A DNA stretch of 64,000 nucleotides. It comes from Candidatus Moraniibacteriota bacterium (GTDB lineage Bacteria > Patescibacteria > Paceibacteria > Moranbacterales > UBA2206). Below are positions 26,760 through 35,925 of the stretch, piece by piece (the first letter of the stretch is position 1; the number at the start of each line of letters is the position of its first letter). The DNA lies in NCBI GenBank assembly GCA_030645735.1, contig JAUSNP010000006.1, positions 265,607-329,606 on the forward strand. Direction: 5' to 3'. The translations under genes and the position numbers were made by a program. The notes beneath the pieces are model-generated. The model was not told where the DNA came from. It was given only the letters and a program-made list of their open reading frames with translations, and made no database searches.

Positions 26760-27959
26760 CTATCCCTTCACGAGATCATTTTCACAGCCATTATCTACCA
26801 ATTTGAAAGCCGGATACAGAGCTGACAAAACCACTAGGCCAGTGAAAATGAAAGCAAATTTGATTGGCAGAAAGAAAAGAATAAACGACGAAAAGGTGGT
26901 AGCGGCGATATAGGCCACTGGCAAAGAGGTGCGAAAGAAATTAATGATGTCCACATCGAAAGCGTCCACTTTCTTGAAAAAATAGGAATCGCGTAAAATT
27001 TCAATCAACGACGCACCGATTCTAGTGACAAACAAAACAACTGCCCACACAACCACACTGCCCGAACCAATGAAATAGATTGCAATGGTTGAAATAGCCA
27101 TCGTAAAAATTGCGAAGAGCAAAAACTCTTTTTCACCGAATTTTTTGTCTGCCAAGACACCCATAGGATATTGCAACAGCACAAATGGCGCCAGCATGAT
27201 GGTGAAAATCAAACCGATACTTTCCCACGAATAACCCAAATCACGCAGATAGATTGGAGTGTAGATGGTCATCAAAGCATAAAAAAATTCCAATACAAAA
27301 GAAACATAATAAATTCTCATAATATCCTTTTTAGCTAAAACTTTTCTAATTACATCTAGAACTTTTAATTTCTGTTCAAACCTATGGTTGATGTTCCTAA
27401 AGCCCAACAGACCAAAAATAAGCACGAAGCAATTGAAAATCAGAGCGAAAACAAAAATTCCCTCAAAACCAATTTTATCCAAAACATACACTGAGGCAAA
27501 CGGTCCAAACCAAAAACCCGCGTTGAGAATTGTGAGATGCAGCCCGCGAATCCGACCTGATTTGTTGTCCACCGAAAAACTTTCCACAATCACATCCAAC
27601 GCTACCCATTCAATATGCCCCATAATAATATACAGCATCAACAGCAAAACGCCTGACAATGATGGATTAGTAAAAATCAGAACGGTTGAAATAATAATAT
27701 TAAGCAACACGGAGAAATAAAAAACATTCGACTTGCCCAGGAGCCGCACCAATTTGTGCAAATTCAACAAAATAAGCAAGAAAATCAAATACGAAACGCC
27801 ATAAAAAATTCCGACACTTTCTGTGCCAGTCGCTAATTTAAAATACGAAGACATGACATAGACCAATACAGCTTGTGAAAAGCCCATCAAAAAAGTCACA
27901 AAACTCGATAACCGCAACCTGTTTTCGTCCAAATTTTCTTTGTGTTTATTTTTTAGCAT
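26760..27959 (-). CDS. Major facilitator superfamily membrane transporter
   Basis: Protein of 399 aa with about twelve hydrophobic helices in two halves, separated by a basic loop near residues 195-210 (FEQKLKVLDVIRKVLAKKD). The first half has an IRGLHL-type loop in place of the classic MFS RxGRR motif. The substrate cannot be read from the sequence. It is preceded by a terminator-like hairpin that ends aspS transcription and has no close functional neighbour. Confidence 0.8.
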   Translation of the reverse strand: MLKNKHKENLDENRLRLSSFVTFLMGFSQAVLVYVMSSYFKLATGTESVGIFYGVSYLIFLLILLNLHKLVRLLGKSNVFYFSVLLNIIISTVLIFTNPSLSGVLLLMLYIIMGHIEWVALDVIVESFSVDNKSGRIRGLHLTILNAGFWFGPFASVYVLDKIGFEGIFVFALIFNCFVLIFGLLGFRNINHRFEQKLKVLDVIRKVLAKKDIMRIYYVSFVLEFFYALMTIYTPIYLRDLGYSWESIGLIFTIMLAPFVLLQYPMGVLADKKFGEKEFLLFAIFTMAISTIAIYFIGSGSVVVWAVVLFVTRIGASLIEILRDSYFFKKVDAFDVDIINFFRTSLPVAYIAATTFSSFILFFLPIKFAFIFTGLVVLSALYPAFKLVDNGCENDLVKG

Positions 27960-27986
27960 CGTTTGTTTTTATTTTAAATTAAAAAG

Positions 27987-28012
27987 TTGAGGCGATTTTT
28001 ATTTCGCCTCAA
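27987..28012 (-). terminator. Terminator-like hairpin after aspS
   Basis: Stem TTGAGGCGA/TCGCCTCAA with an AT-rich loop, followed on the minus strand by CTTTTTAATTT. It ends about 25 bases before the MFS start codon. Confidence 0.75.
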
Positions 28013-28019
28013 ATATTTA

Positions 28020-29339
28020 TTATGGTGTCAATCTTTTCACATCGCGCGGAAATAGAATTGCTTCCTTGATACTGCCAAGCCCAAGAATTTTTTGCACAAT
28101 TCGTTCTGATCCAAGTCCCCAACCGCCATGTGGAGGAATACCATATTTGAAAATATCCAAATAATGTTTGAAATCTTCTGGATTCAATTTATGTTTTTGC
28201 ATGCTAGCCACCAATTGATTGTAGTCATGAATTCGCTGACCGCCACTGGCAATTTCCACACCCATAAACAGAAGATCGAAGGTTTCCGTATACTGTGGGT
28301 CAGCGCTAGGCATCGAATAGAATGGACGAATACTGGTCGGGTAGTGTGTCAAGAAAACAAAATCGCAATTATGATTCTTCTTAACCCAATCACAAATCAT
28401 TCGCTCGCCTTCGGCATCGATATCAACTTCTTCCATTTTTTTGCCATATTCTTTATCTAAAATATCCAGAGCTTCTGTTAATTTCATTCGCGGAATTTTT
28501 TCTACCGGTAGAATCTGCGCCTCATATTTTTCCAAATCAGCCTGACAATTTTTGGCAATTGACGCCATCACAAGTATCATTATTTTTTCCAATTGAGCCA
28601 TCACGTCCTCAAAACTATCCACAAAAGCCATCTCGCCGTCCAAACCGATAAATTCATTCACATGACGAGTCGTGAAATGCGGTTCCGCACGGAAAAGCGG
28701 TCCGATTTCAAAAACCCTTTCAAACACGCCTGCCATAGCTTGTTTATAAAATTGCGGACTTTGTGCTAAAAAGGCATCTTGTTCAAAATATTTTATTTTG
28801 AAAAAGTTTGCTCCGCCTTCCGTAGCCGCGTTCAAAATTTTCGGGGTTTTTATTTCCGTAAATCCTGCTTGATTCATAACTTCAGCATAGCTACGCAAAA
28901 GCTCAGAATAGATTCGGAAGATTGATTTTATCTTGTCATTGCGCAGAGCAATAGTTCGATTATCTAAGAGTGTGTCTAAATTCAAATTCAAATCCTCAGT
29001 TGACACATCAATTGGCAATTCCACTTCAGGCTTAGAAATTATGTTCAATTTTTCTACTTCAATTTCCACGCCACCAGTAGGAAGTTTTTCATTTTTTGCT
29101 CCACCCGGACGTGCTTTCACCAATCCCTCAACTTCAATAATATATTCACCACGAATTTCTTTGGCCGCTTTGTGTGCTTCTTCTTTATCCGGAATAATCA
29201 CCATCTGAATCTTGCCGCTGCGGTCGCGCAAATCGATAAAAATCAGTTTGCCATGATCGCGCCTGATATTGACCCAGCCTTGCAATTTTACAACCTGACC
29301 TATGAGTCCAGGCGTTTCACCAATCATCGTTCGTTCCAT
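28020..29339 (-). CDS. aspS: Aspartyl-tRNA synthetase, archaeal/non-discriminating type
   Basis: Class II synthetase of 439 aa. An N-terminal OB-fold anticodon domain (VKLQGWVNIRRDHGKLIFIDLRD) is followed directly by the catalytic core with EIGPLFRAEPHFTTRHVNEF (motif 2) and GLGSERIVQKILGL (motif 3). It lacks the large GAD insertion of ordinary bacterial AspRS (~590 aa) and has the size and layout of archaeal enzymes, which often also charge tRNA-Asn for later amidation. That dual charging is an inference and would require GatCAB elsewhere in the genome. Located between the regulator gene and the MFS gene. Confidence 0.93.
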   Translation of the reverse strand: MERTMIGETPGLIGQVVKLQGWVNIRRDHGKLIFIDLRDRSGKIQMVIIPDKEEAHKAAKEIRGEYIIEVEGLVKARPGGAKNEKLPTGGVEIEVEKLNIISKPEVELPIDVSTEDLNLNLDTLLDNRTIALRNDKIKSIFRIYSELLRSYAEVMNQAGFTEIKTPKILNAATEGGANFFKIKYFEQDAFLAQSPQFYKQAMAGVFERVFEIGPLFRAEPHFTTRHVNEFIGLDGEMAFVDSFEDVMAQLEKIMILVMASIAKNCQADLEKYEAQILPVEKIPRMKLTEALDILDKEYGKKMEEVDIDAEGERMICDWVKKNHNCDFVFLTHYPTSIRPFYSMPSADPQYTETFDLLFMGVEIASGGQRIHDYNQLVASMQKHKLNPEDFKHYLDIFKYGIPPHGGWGLGSERIVQKILGLGSIKEAILFPRDVKRLTP

Positions 29340-29363
29340 ATTTTCAATTTACTTTTTTTAAAA

Positions 29364-30173
29364 TTATTTATTCAAAATTCTGCTGACTTCTTTGCTCAAT
29401 TCGTTGGGGGTGATTTGAGTTTTAATGAAAAAACTTTCTATGCCCATTTCCTTGACTCTTTTTATCACATCGCCTTCCACGGAGGCTGACAGCACAATGA
29501 TTGGAATATTCTTTGTTTGATCTTCCATTTTAAGTTTAGTAATCATCTCTTCGCCTGTCATGGCCGGCATAATCATATCTATCACAAAAAGATCGAATTT
29601 GTCGCGCAAAGCTTCTTTCACTCCCCAAGCGCCATTGGTGGCCGACTCGACTGCGAAACCATCTTGCCGCAACTTTTCTCCAAACATTTCAATAAAAATC
29701 TCTTCATCTTCTATGATTAGAATTTTTTTCTTGTCAGCATCATTCTGAACATTGCTCGACTCTGCCAAAGCAGTCGCCCTGCTTTCATTTTTCTGTTGCT
29801 CCTGAAATTGTCCCATCAATCTTTGAATCTCTTTCACTAGCTCACTTGGACTATGTTCAGACTTGGCTACAAAACCATTAGCTCCCAAAGCGATAGCTTT
29901 GTCTCGATCCTCCTTCTGGCTCAAATTGCTCGTCACAATAATTCTGATGTTTGGATCAAACTCGCCATTGCGCAAACTTTCAATCACTTGAAAACCATCC
30001 ATTTTCGGCATAATCAAGTCTGTCATCACCACATCCACTTTTTCAGTTCGCGCCACATTCAAAGCTTGCTCGCCATTTGTCACGGCAAAAACCTCAAAAC
30101 CTGAATCAGTGAACTTCTTGTTATAGATCTCCGAAATCATCGGATCATCTTCGACTATAATAATTTTAGTCAT
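29364..30173 (-). CDS. Response regulator with two receiver domains
   Basis: Protein of 269 aa made only of two CheY-like REC domains. REC1 (about residues 1-120) has acidic pocket EDD, phospho-acceptor D in VVMTDLIMPKMDGFQV and the switch T/K residues (VTSNLS, VAKS). REC2 (about 148-268) has IEDEE, D in LFVIDMIMPAMTG, VLSAS and IKT. A poorly conserved linker of ~28 residues joins them. No output domain exists, so it may act as a phospho-relay or by protein contact. No histidine kinase is encoded nearby. Between ispH and aspS. Confidence 0.92.
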   Translation of the reverse strand: MTKIIIVEDDPMISEIYNKKFTDSGFEVFAVTNGEQALNVARTEKVDVVMTDLIMPKMDGFQVIESLRNGEFDPNIRIIVTSNLSQKEDRDKAIALGANGFVAKSEHSPSELVKEIQRLMGQFQEQQKNESRATALAESSNVQNDADKKKILIIEDEEIFIEMFGEKLRQDGFAVESATNGAWGVKEALRDKFDLFVIDMIMPAMTGEEMITKLKMEDQTKNIPIIVLSASVEGDVIKRVKEMGIESFFIKTQITPNELSKEVSRILNK

Positions 30174-30230
30174 AATGCCAATACTTTTTTATATTTAACT
30201 ATCCCTTATTATATAGGCAATTCAACATTT

Positions 30231-31088
30231 TTACAACTTTTCAATCCGAGCTAGCACGCCTTCAATGATCCAGTCTGGTGTCGAAGCCCCCGCCGTCACC
30301 GCCACCTTTTCCAAACCAGAAAACCACTCGTCCGTCAAATCTTCAGCTCTCTCAATGAAGATTGTTTTGGGATTCACACTCGTGGCGATTTCAAACAAGC
30401 GATTGGAGTTGGCGCTGTCCGGTGAACCGATCACCACCACGCCATCATTGTCCCGCGCCAAATTCTTGATTTCGTCTTGTCTTTGATCAGTGGCCAAACA
30501 AATCGTGTCCAGACTTTCCGCATTGGGATATTTAGCCTTCAAAAACTCCACCACTTCTTTCACAAAATCCTTGCTCTGCGTGGTTTGAGTGAGCACCACA
30601 ACCTTTTCCAAACCGCTCAAATCCAAATTGCGCAATTCTTCTTGATTAGAAACCAGCAAAGCTTTCTCTCCGCCCCACTCAAAAATGCTTTTCACTTCTT
30701 TATGATCCCTGTCTCCGACCAAGATGATGGTATAGCCTCGATTGAAATAGACCTGCGCCAAACGTTGCACCTTGATCACACGTGGACAAGTCGTGTCAAT
30801 GATTTCAATGCCTTTCACTTTGGCAATCTCATAAATTTTCGGCCCCGCCCCATGCGCGGTGATTATCAATGTGCCGATTTCTCCAGCCTTGGAATCCAGA
30901 AAAGTTTGCATATCGATTTTCGCAATGCCTTTCTCCTCTATTTTATTCACCACATCCTGATTGTGCACCAAAGACCCCAAAACAAAAACTGGCTTTTTGA
31001 TCTTTTCCGAATCAATATTCTGCACAATCTCAAATGCCCTCCGCACTCCATCGCAAAACCCCGCAAATTGACTCAGTGTGATTTTCAT
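30231..31088 (-). CDS. ispH: 4-hydroxy-3-methylbut-2-enyl diphosphate reductase
   Basis: Fe-S enzyme of 285 aa that makes isopentenyl and dimethylallyl diphosphate in the last step of the MEP pathway. The three cluster cysteines are in place: AGFCDGVRRA (about residue 13), IDTTCPRVIK (about 100) and DTICLATDQRQ (about 197). Other family blocks are VHNQDVV, AHGAG and the C-terminal AGASTPDWIIEGV. Length is usual. This is evidence that this lineage makes at least part of its own isoprenoids, consistent with the undecaprenyl-linked enzymes in the window. Confidence 0.96.
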   Translation of the reverse strand: MKITLSQFAGFCDGVRRAFEIVQNIDSEKIKKPVFVLGSLVHNQDVVNKIEEKGIAKIDMQTFLDSKAGEIGTLIITAHGAGPKIYEIAKVKGIEIIDTTCPRVIKVQRLAQVYFNRGYTIILVGDRDHKEVKSIFEWGGEKALLVSNQEELRNLDLSGLEKVVVLTQTTQSKDFVKEVVEFLKAKYPNAESLDTICLATDQRQDEIKNLARDNDGVVVIGSPDSANSNRLFEIATSVNPKTIFIERAEDLTDEWFSGLEKVAVTAGASTPDWIIEGVLARIEKL

Positions 31089-31115
31089 AAAATTTACAAA
31101 GATTAAAAATTATTT

Positions 31116-32924
31116 TTAATCAACATCTCCGACTTGCTGCAATTGTAACAATTTTTGGTAGAGTCCGCCATCGGATTTGGCCAGTTCGAAGTGGCTGCCG
31201 AATTCGATGACACGGCCTTTTTCTAGGACGATGATTTTGTCAGCTTTTTTGATGGTGCTCAAGCGATGCGCGATCAAAATCACGGTGCGATTTTTGGAAA
31301 TTTTGTCCATGGCGTCTTGAATGAGTTTTTCACTTTGCGAATCCAAATTGCTGGTGGCTTCATCAAAAATTAAGATGCGCGGATTGGCCAAAATGGCGCG
31401 TGCGATGCCGATTCTTTGCCGTTGTCCGCCAGACAATTTGATGCCACGCTCACCAGCCATCGTGTCATAGCCATCTGCAAATTGAGAAATGAATTCTTCG
31501 GCATTAGCCACCCGCGCCGCCGCTTGAATTTCTTGGAAAGTCGCGTTGGGTCTGGCATAACTAATATTATCTTTCAAGGACGCGCTGAAAATTTCCACGT
31601 CTTGCGGCACAATCGCCAAAAATTTGCGGAAACCTTGCAAATCATATTCTTTGATATTCTTTCCGTCCAACAACACTTCGCCCTTGTTGGCATCATAGTG
31701 GCGATAGATCATGCGCACCACCGTGGTTTTGCCGCCGCCCGATGGTCCGACCAAAGCTGTCACGCAATCTTCCTGGATTTTGAAACTGACTTTGTCCAAA
31801 GCTTTCAAGGCGTTGTCTTTGTAGGCGAATTCAACATCTCTGAATTCAATTTCTCCCCGCAAATTTTTTGGCTTCAAACCATTGGCTGGATTTTCAATGT
31901 CAGATTTTTCCAAAGACAAAAAATATAATCGATCCACAGCTTCAGCACTTTCCATAATGCGATCATATAATCGAGAAATTCGATAGAGTGACAACAAAGC
32001 CTTTTCTGAAATCGTGTAAACAAAAACCATTGTTCCAATTGTGATCATGCCATGATAAATCAAATACATGCCGGAAATTATGATCAAAACCCGACCAGAA
32101 TCAATTACAAAATTTCTTTTCAAATTTTGTTTAATAATTTTCCAAAATTCAAATAGAACTTGTACGCGTATCTTTTCTCTAATTTTACTGAATATATTTA
32201 TTTCCCGATCTTCCTGTACAAATGACTTTACGGCATTGATGTTGATGATAGCTTGAGTCATCATGCCCGAAGCCTCTTCCTCTATGCCAAAGCGCGCTTT
32301 GCGATATGGATAAACATCCTTATTAATCGCAATTGTCAGATAAATAAATACGGTCGCAAAAACCAAAACTATCAAACCAAAATACCAACTGATAAAAAAC
32401 AATATTCCTACCGTGAAGAAAAGCTGCATACTAGATGGTGCCACATCCCAAAAAAAGTTTCCCATCAATTCATTGATCTTATTCGCCCCTCGCTGGATTT
32501 TGATTATCTTATTACCAGTATTTTCTTTTTCATGATAACCCAAACCCAAAGAAACCATCTTAGTAAATGCATTAACATAAAGATAAACTTCGGATTCAGT
32601 CAGAATCCTAAAAATCCTTCGATCTTGTAAATACGCCAGAATTGAAGTTGTCTGGTTAGCCAAAAACATTGCGACAATGAAAATCAAAAGTTGTTTTATT
32701 TCAATCCCAGCTGTTGAAAAAGTTGTGATCAAGTCAATGATTAGCTTCAAGAAATATGGCCCCACCAAACGCATTGACTCAAGACAAAAAGTCACTACAA
32801 ACAAACGCAAAATCTGCTTACGTGAAGGCTTCAATAAAATCCAAAGGCGCACCCAAAATCCATTGATATTGGGTTTTTTAACTTTTTTTATTTCAATTTT
32901 TTCCTTTTCTGCTTTTTTACTCAT
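31116..32924 (-). CDS. ABC transporter, fused permease and ATP-binding domains (exporter type)
   Basis: Protein of 602 aa: a basic N-terminus, six membrane helices (about residues 35-310) and a nucleotide-binding domain with Walker A GPSGGGKTTV, signature LSGGQRQRIGIARAI, Walker B ILIFDEATSNLDS and H-loop IAHRLSTI. The layout is that of MsbA/Sav1866-like half-exporters that work as dimers and move lipids, peptides or drugs outward. The substrate is unknown. The gene is preceded by a perfect 12-bp hairpin at 32941-32970 and follows proS. Confidence 0.92.
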   Translation of the reverse strand: MSKKAEKEKIEIKKVKKPNINGFWVRLWILLKPSRKQILRLFVVTFCLESMRLVGPYFLKLIIDLITTFSTAGIEIKQLLIFIVAMFLANQTTSILAYLQDRRIFRILTESEVYLYVNAFTKMVSLGLGYHEKENTGNKIIKIQRGANKINELMGNFFWDVAPSSMQLFFTVGILFFISWYFGLIVLVFATVFIYLTIAINKDVYPYRKARFGIEEEASGMMTQAIININAVKSFVQEDREINIFSKIREKIRVQVLFEFWKIIKQNLKRNFVIDSGRVLIIISGMYLIYHGMITIGTMVFVYTISEKALLSLYRISRLYDRIMESAEAVDRLYFLSLEKSDIENPANGLKPKNLRGEIEFRDVEFAYKDNALKALDKVSFKIQEDCVTALVGPSGGGKTTVVRMIYRHYDANKGEVLLDGKNIKEYDLQGFRKFLAIVPQDVEIFSASLKDNISYARPNATFQEIQAAARVANAEEFISQFADGYDTMAGERGIKLSGGQRQRIGIARAILANPRILIFDEATSNLDSQSEKLIQDAMDKISKNRTVILIAHRLSTIKKADKIIVLEKGRVIEFGSHFELAKSDGGLYQKLLQLQQVGDVD

Positions 32925-32940
32925 ACTATTACTATAACGA

Positions 32941-32970
32941 ATTACCGCTCCGTTTTAGCGGAGCGGTAAT
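32941..32970 (-). terminator. Perfect hairpin between proS and the ABC exporter gene
   Basis: Stem ATTACCGCTCCG/CGGAGCGGTAAT with loop TTTTAG. There is no strong T-run on the minus strand, so it may be a weak terminator or an attenuator for the ABC gene that starts 16 bases on. Confidence 0.55.
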
Positions 32971-32982
32971 ACTTGTCTCGGA

Positions 32983-34230
32983 TTATTTATTCTGAAAATA
33001 TTTGACTATTTCAGAATTATCCAAAGATACATATTCAACTGCTCCACTTTTTCTATTTTTAATTTCCACTTGGTTGTCACGAATGTTTTTCTCGCTGACA
33101 ATCACTTGATATGGCAAACCGATCAAATCTGCATCGGCAAATTTCACGCCCGCATTTGCCTCTCGATCATCAAACAAAACTTCTAGGCTCTTTTCAGTCA
33201 AGGCATCATAAATTTCTTGTGCCTTGTCATTTTGATTCAAGCTCAACAAATGAATTTTGAACGGCGCCACTGTTTCCGGCCAAATCATTCCCTTGTCATC
33301 ATGATGCGTCTCTGCAATCGTACCCATCAATCTTGAAATTCCTATTCCATAAGAACCCATAAAAACCAACTGACTCTCGCCTTTCTCATCCTTGTATTTC
33401 AAACTGAACGGCTCGGAAAATTTATGGCCCAACGAAAATATATTTCCTACTTCAATAGCTTTCCTCTCAACCAAACTGTTTTTATCCAAACCAAGATCTT
33501 TCAAAACTTCATCTGTATAAACCTCTTTGTTAACAGCAATGCCTTTTTTCTCATCAATATAAATTATATCTTCACCCGCCTCACTGATTGTTTGAAATTC
33601 ATGTGAATATTTGGAAAAAGATCCGCCTGAAGCGAATGTCATAAAAGTTTTATCGCCCAAACCAACTCGTTCAAAAACATTTTTATACGCAACCTTGGCT
33701 TTTTCATAATATTCATCATGTTGCGTCTCATTTTTTGAAAAAGAATACAAAGCTTTCCAGAAAAATTCCTTGCCCCGCATGATGCCTGATTTAGCACGCG
33801 CTTCATTTCGAAAAACAGTCCTAATATCATAGACATACACTGGCAAATCTTTGTATGATGAAATAAAATTGGTCATCATATTTGACATCGGTTCTTCGTG
33901 TGTGAAAGCCAGGGCCAGTTCAGTTCCGTTTTTCAATTTAGTCTTAAACCAATTGTCCACCAAGTCATCATCCCATCTGTTGGTTTTCTTCCAAACTTCT
34001 TGTCTTTGCAACGCCGTTGATTGCATCTCAACACCACCAGTTTTATTCATTTCATCCCTGACAATATCAGCGATTTTATTCACCACTCGAAGACCCAAAG
34101 GTAAAATTGCATATACACCTGCCATTTCCTTATATATAAACCCTGCCCGAATCAAAAGTTGAGCGTTAATACTCACTTCGTCTTTCAGGGCATCTTTTTG
34201 AGTTTTCGTAAACAGTTTTGATTGTTTCAT
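32983..34230 (-). CDS. proS: Prolyl-tRNA synthetase, short form without the editing insertion
   Basis: Class II synthetase of 415 aa. Blocks: N-terminal QLLIRAGFIYKEMAGVYAILPLG, motif 1 region MQSTALQRQEVWKKTNRW, motif 2 LALAFTHEEPMSNM with RTVFRNEARAKSGIMRGKEF, and motif 3 SYGIGISRLMGTIAE. The C-terminal ~100 residues form the anticodon domain. Ordinary bacterial ProRS (~570 aa) has a large INS editing domain between motifs 2 and 3; here only ~90 residues lie there, so alanine editing in cis should be absent. The 34230 ATG has no ribosome site. Confidence 0.93.
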   Translation of the reverse strand: MKQSKLFTKTQKDALKDEVSINAQLLIRAGFIYKEMAGVYAILPLGLRVVNKIADIVRDEMNKTGGVEMQSTALQRQEVWKKTNRWDDDLVDNWFKTKLKNGTELALAFTHEEPMSNMMTNFISSYKDLPVYVYDIRTVFRNEARAKSGIMRGKEFFWKALYSFSKNETQHDEYYEKAKVAYKNVFERVGLGDKTFMTFASGGSFSKYSHEFQTISEAGEDIIYIDEKKGIAVNKEVYTDEVLKDLGLDKNSLVERKAIEVGNIFSLGHKFSEPFSLKYKDEKGESQLVFMGSYGIGISRLMGTIAETHHDDKGMIWPETVAPFKIHLLSLNQNDKAQEIYDALTEKSLEVLFDDREANAGVKFADADLIGLPYQVIVSEKNIRDNQVEIKNRKSGAVEYVSLDNSEIVKYFQNK

Positions 34231-34288
34231 AAATTTTTCTTTAATATATGTATAATATTACAAAATAGCTCATTTGCCAAGTCACTTG

Positions 34289-34318
34289 GAGAGGCATCGA
34301 AAGATTTCGATGCCTCTC
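34289..34318. terminator. Perfect hairpin between the kinase gene and proS
   Basis: Stem GAGAGGCATCGAAA with its full complement around a 2-base loop (AGAT centre). It is followed by CACTTTTGG on the plus strand and lacks a T-run on the minus strand. It lies just after the amino-acid kinase gene. Confidence 0.5.
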
Positions 34319-34331
34319 ACTTTTGGTTAAA

Positions 34332-35081
34332 TTAATAGAATCTGGTTCCAAAATCCCTCTCTTCACAAACTGCCCGTAAAATGAAATTGTCTTCCCTGGC
34401 TGGCATCAGACAAACTTGCATCCTAGCCCGTGCCAATTCAACTAGAGTTAAGACTTTTGTTCGCATACCATCAGACCCATGACCCAATTCACTACCGCCC
34501 TTGGCACATTGCAAAATGCTTTCAATTTCACAAGCTTTGATGCGATGCATCACTTGACCATCTAGACTCAGAAAGCCTAATTGATCAAAACCAATCACAG
34601 CTACATCTGCCTCAACCAACAAACACATCAATTTGAAAAGTTTGTCGTTATCAGCACATTGCTCGAGAGCCCTAATTTCCTCATTATCAATCACATCATT
34701 AGCATTGATAATTGGAACCACATCAACCAGAAACGCTTCTTGCATAATCTTTTTTGTCAGACAAGTTTTCTGACTAGACACATCAATCAATTGCTCATCG
34801 GTCAACAGCATCTGCGCGCCATCGATGCCAAATTTTTCCAGCGCCAAACGAAATTCATTGGCAATGCGTATTTGTCCAACCGCTGAGCGCAAATTTTTTG
34901 AACGATTCTGATTTGCATCACTCGCAATTGCTCCCGAAGTCACTAGAAAAACTCCCCAACCATCTCGCACAAGTTTTGCAACTTGTCTACAAACTTGCCC
35001 AATCAATTGAGAGTTGATTTTTCCCGCACTCACCAATGTAGTTGAACCCAATTTTATGCCAACAATCTTTTTCTTTTCCAT
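34332..35081 (-). CDS. Amino-acid kinase family protein, glutamate 5-kinase-like
   Basis: Protein of 249 aa resembling the kinase domain of glutamate 5-kinase (ProB): GIKLGSTTLV (phosphate loop), LVTSGAIASDA, PIINANDVID, and the ATP-site GHGSDGMRTKVLTLVELARA, which parallels the GTGGMxTK loop of ProB. The PUA domain is missing, as in short ProB. No proA or proC is nearby, so a proline pathway is not shown and the true substrate is open. An AGAGGT ribosome site lies 8 bases before the ATG. It is downstream of a GNAT gene and bounded by hairpins on both sides, so it seems to be its own transcription unit. Confidence 0.75.
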   Translation of the reverse strand: MEKKKIVGIKLGSTTLVSAGKINSQLIGQVCRQVAKLVRDGWGVFLVTSGAIASDANQNRSKNLRSAVGQIRIANEFRLALEKFGIDGAQMLLTDEQLIDVSSQKTCLTKKIMQEAFLVDVVPIINANDVIDNEEIRALEQCADNDKLFKLMCLLVEADVAVIGFDQLGFLSLDGQVMHRIKACEIESILQCAKGGSELGHGSDGMRTKVLTLVELARARMQVCLMPAREDNFILRAVCEERDFGTRFY

Positions 35082-35111
35082 CTTATTTAACCTCTTTAAT
35101 TTTTTATACTA

Positions 35112-35142
35112 GGGCGAATAAGTATTTTTTACTTATTCGCCC
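35112..35142 (-). terminator. Perfect hairpin between the GNAT and amino-acid kinase genes
   Basis: Stem GGGCGAATAAGTA with its exact complement around a T5 loop, followed on the minus strand by TAGTATAAAAAATT. It is a likely end of the GNAT transcript. Confidence 0.6.
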
Positions 35143-35161
35143 CACTCTTGATTCCTTTTTT

Positions 35162-35719
35162 TTACAAAGTACGAAAGAAGATTCCACGCTCATCCGGCAC
35201 AGAAACAATCTTGCCTTCCATGAATTTTCTGGAAACAACCCGTTGTGTCCCAATGATTCTATAGCCATTTTCTTCGAAGATGGGTCGCATTTTTGAATCG
35301 AGATTTGTCCGCCCAATTGCATACAAAAATCCATTTTGTTTGGCAATGTTCAAACACTCCTCATGCAGCTTGCTTGCGATTCCCAAGTTACGACTACTCC
35401 TTTTCACAAAGATATCGGCAATATAAATCACTTCTTCAACCTCAATACTCTGTGGAACAAAAACAACAACATCACTCTTGAGGCTAACTGGAAAAGCAAA
35501 TGCTGCCCCGACAATCTTACCAAGATATGATTGCCAGCCTAGAGAAATATTTTCTGGATAGCGAATCATCTCCCTGAGCCAAGCCGCAGCCTCACCTGAT
35601 GCAAAAACTTCACACCATGGATATTCTGCAAAACACAACTCATATGTCTTGGCCAGTCTCCGCGTCATTGCGCGAGTGACCATCACACTTCTTCCCAATA
35701 TTAACATGTGCTTCTTCAT
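35162..35719 (-). CDS. GNAT-family N-acetyltransferase
   Basis: Protein of 185 aa. The acetyl-CoA-binding motif A region reads EEVIYIADIFVKRSSRNLGIASKL (RxxGIA form of the Q/RxxGxG/A signature, about residues 96-119), followed by KQNGFLYAIGRTN and a C-terminal strand-helix typical of GNATs. It would move an acetyl group to an amine; the substrate is unknown. The ATG at 35719 has a GAGGAG ribosome site 8 bases upstream. It sits between the amino-acid kinase gene and the first micro-gene, in a group with a putative deacylase. Confidence 0.82.
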   Translation of the reverse strand: MKKHMLILGRSVMVTRAMTRRLAKTYELCFAEYPWCEVFASGEAAAWLREMIRYPENISLGWQSYLGKIVGAAFAFPVSLKSDVVVFVPQSIEVEEVIYIADIFVKRSSRNLGIASKLHEECLNIAKQNGFLYAIGRTNLDSKMRPIFEENGYRIIGTQRVVSRKFMEGKIVSVPDERGIFFRTL

Positions 35720-35756
35720 ACTCTTAGCTCCTCGTTGTTTTGTTTGAAATCAAAAT

Positions 35757-35780
35757 GAGCAACTCGTTATTGAGCTGCTC
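35757..35780 (-). terminator. Hairpin after micro-gene 1
   Basis: On the minus strand GAGCAGCTC, loop AATAAC, GAGTTGCTC, then ATTTTGATTT. It would end the transcript of the 30-codon gene at 35805-35897. Confidence 0.65.
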
Positions 35781-35804
35781 ATATGTATTAAAAAGTTTTT
35801 TATT

Positions 35805-35897
35805 CTACTTCAAAAAAATTTCAAACACATAAAAACCGCCCAATTCTCTGGGGTTATTGTGTTGCGGATGATTGTTTATGTTTTTGAAATTATTCAT
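35805..35897 (-). CDS. Micro-gene 1: 30-aa Asn-rich peptide, paralogue of micro-gene 2
   Basis: The frame of 31 codons begins MNNFKNINNHP, has a central LGGF and ends EIFLK. It is the same length as the frame at 36751-36843 and identical at 19 of 30 residues; several nucleotide differences are silent (AAC/AAT, CAT/CAC, CCC/CCT, TTG/CTA, AAG/AAA), which speaks for coding. An upstream TACTAAT -10-like element sits at the same distance as in micro-gene 2, but the -35 is weak. A hairpin follows at 35757. The peptide is not hydrophobic and has no signal. Alternatives: an Asn-rich leader peptide for attenuation of the GNAT gene, or a structured RNA. Confidence 0.65.
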   Translation of the reverse strand: MNNFKNINNHPQHNNPRELGGFYVFEIFLK

Positions 35898-35925
35898 ACA
35901 TTTAATTAGTACTGCGTGATTTAGT

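Noticed and set aside
34332..35081. Firm call as proB of proline synthesis
   Set aside because: The kinase motifs fit, but no proA or proC is near and the neighbours suggest other chemistry. Kept as amino-acid kinase, substrate open.
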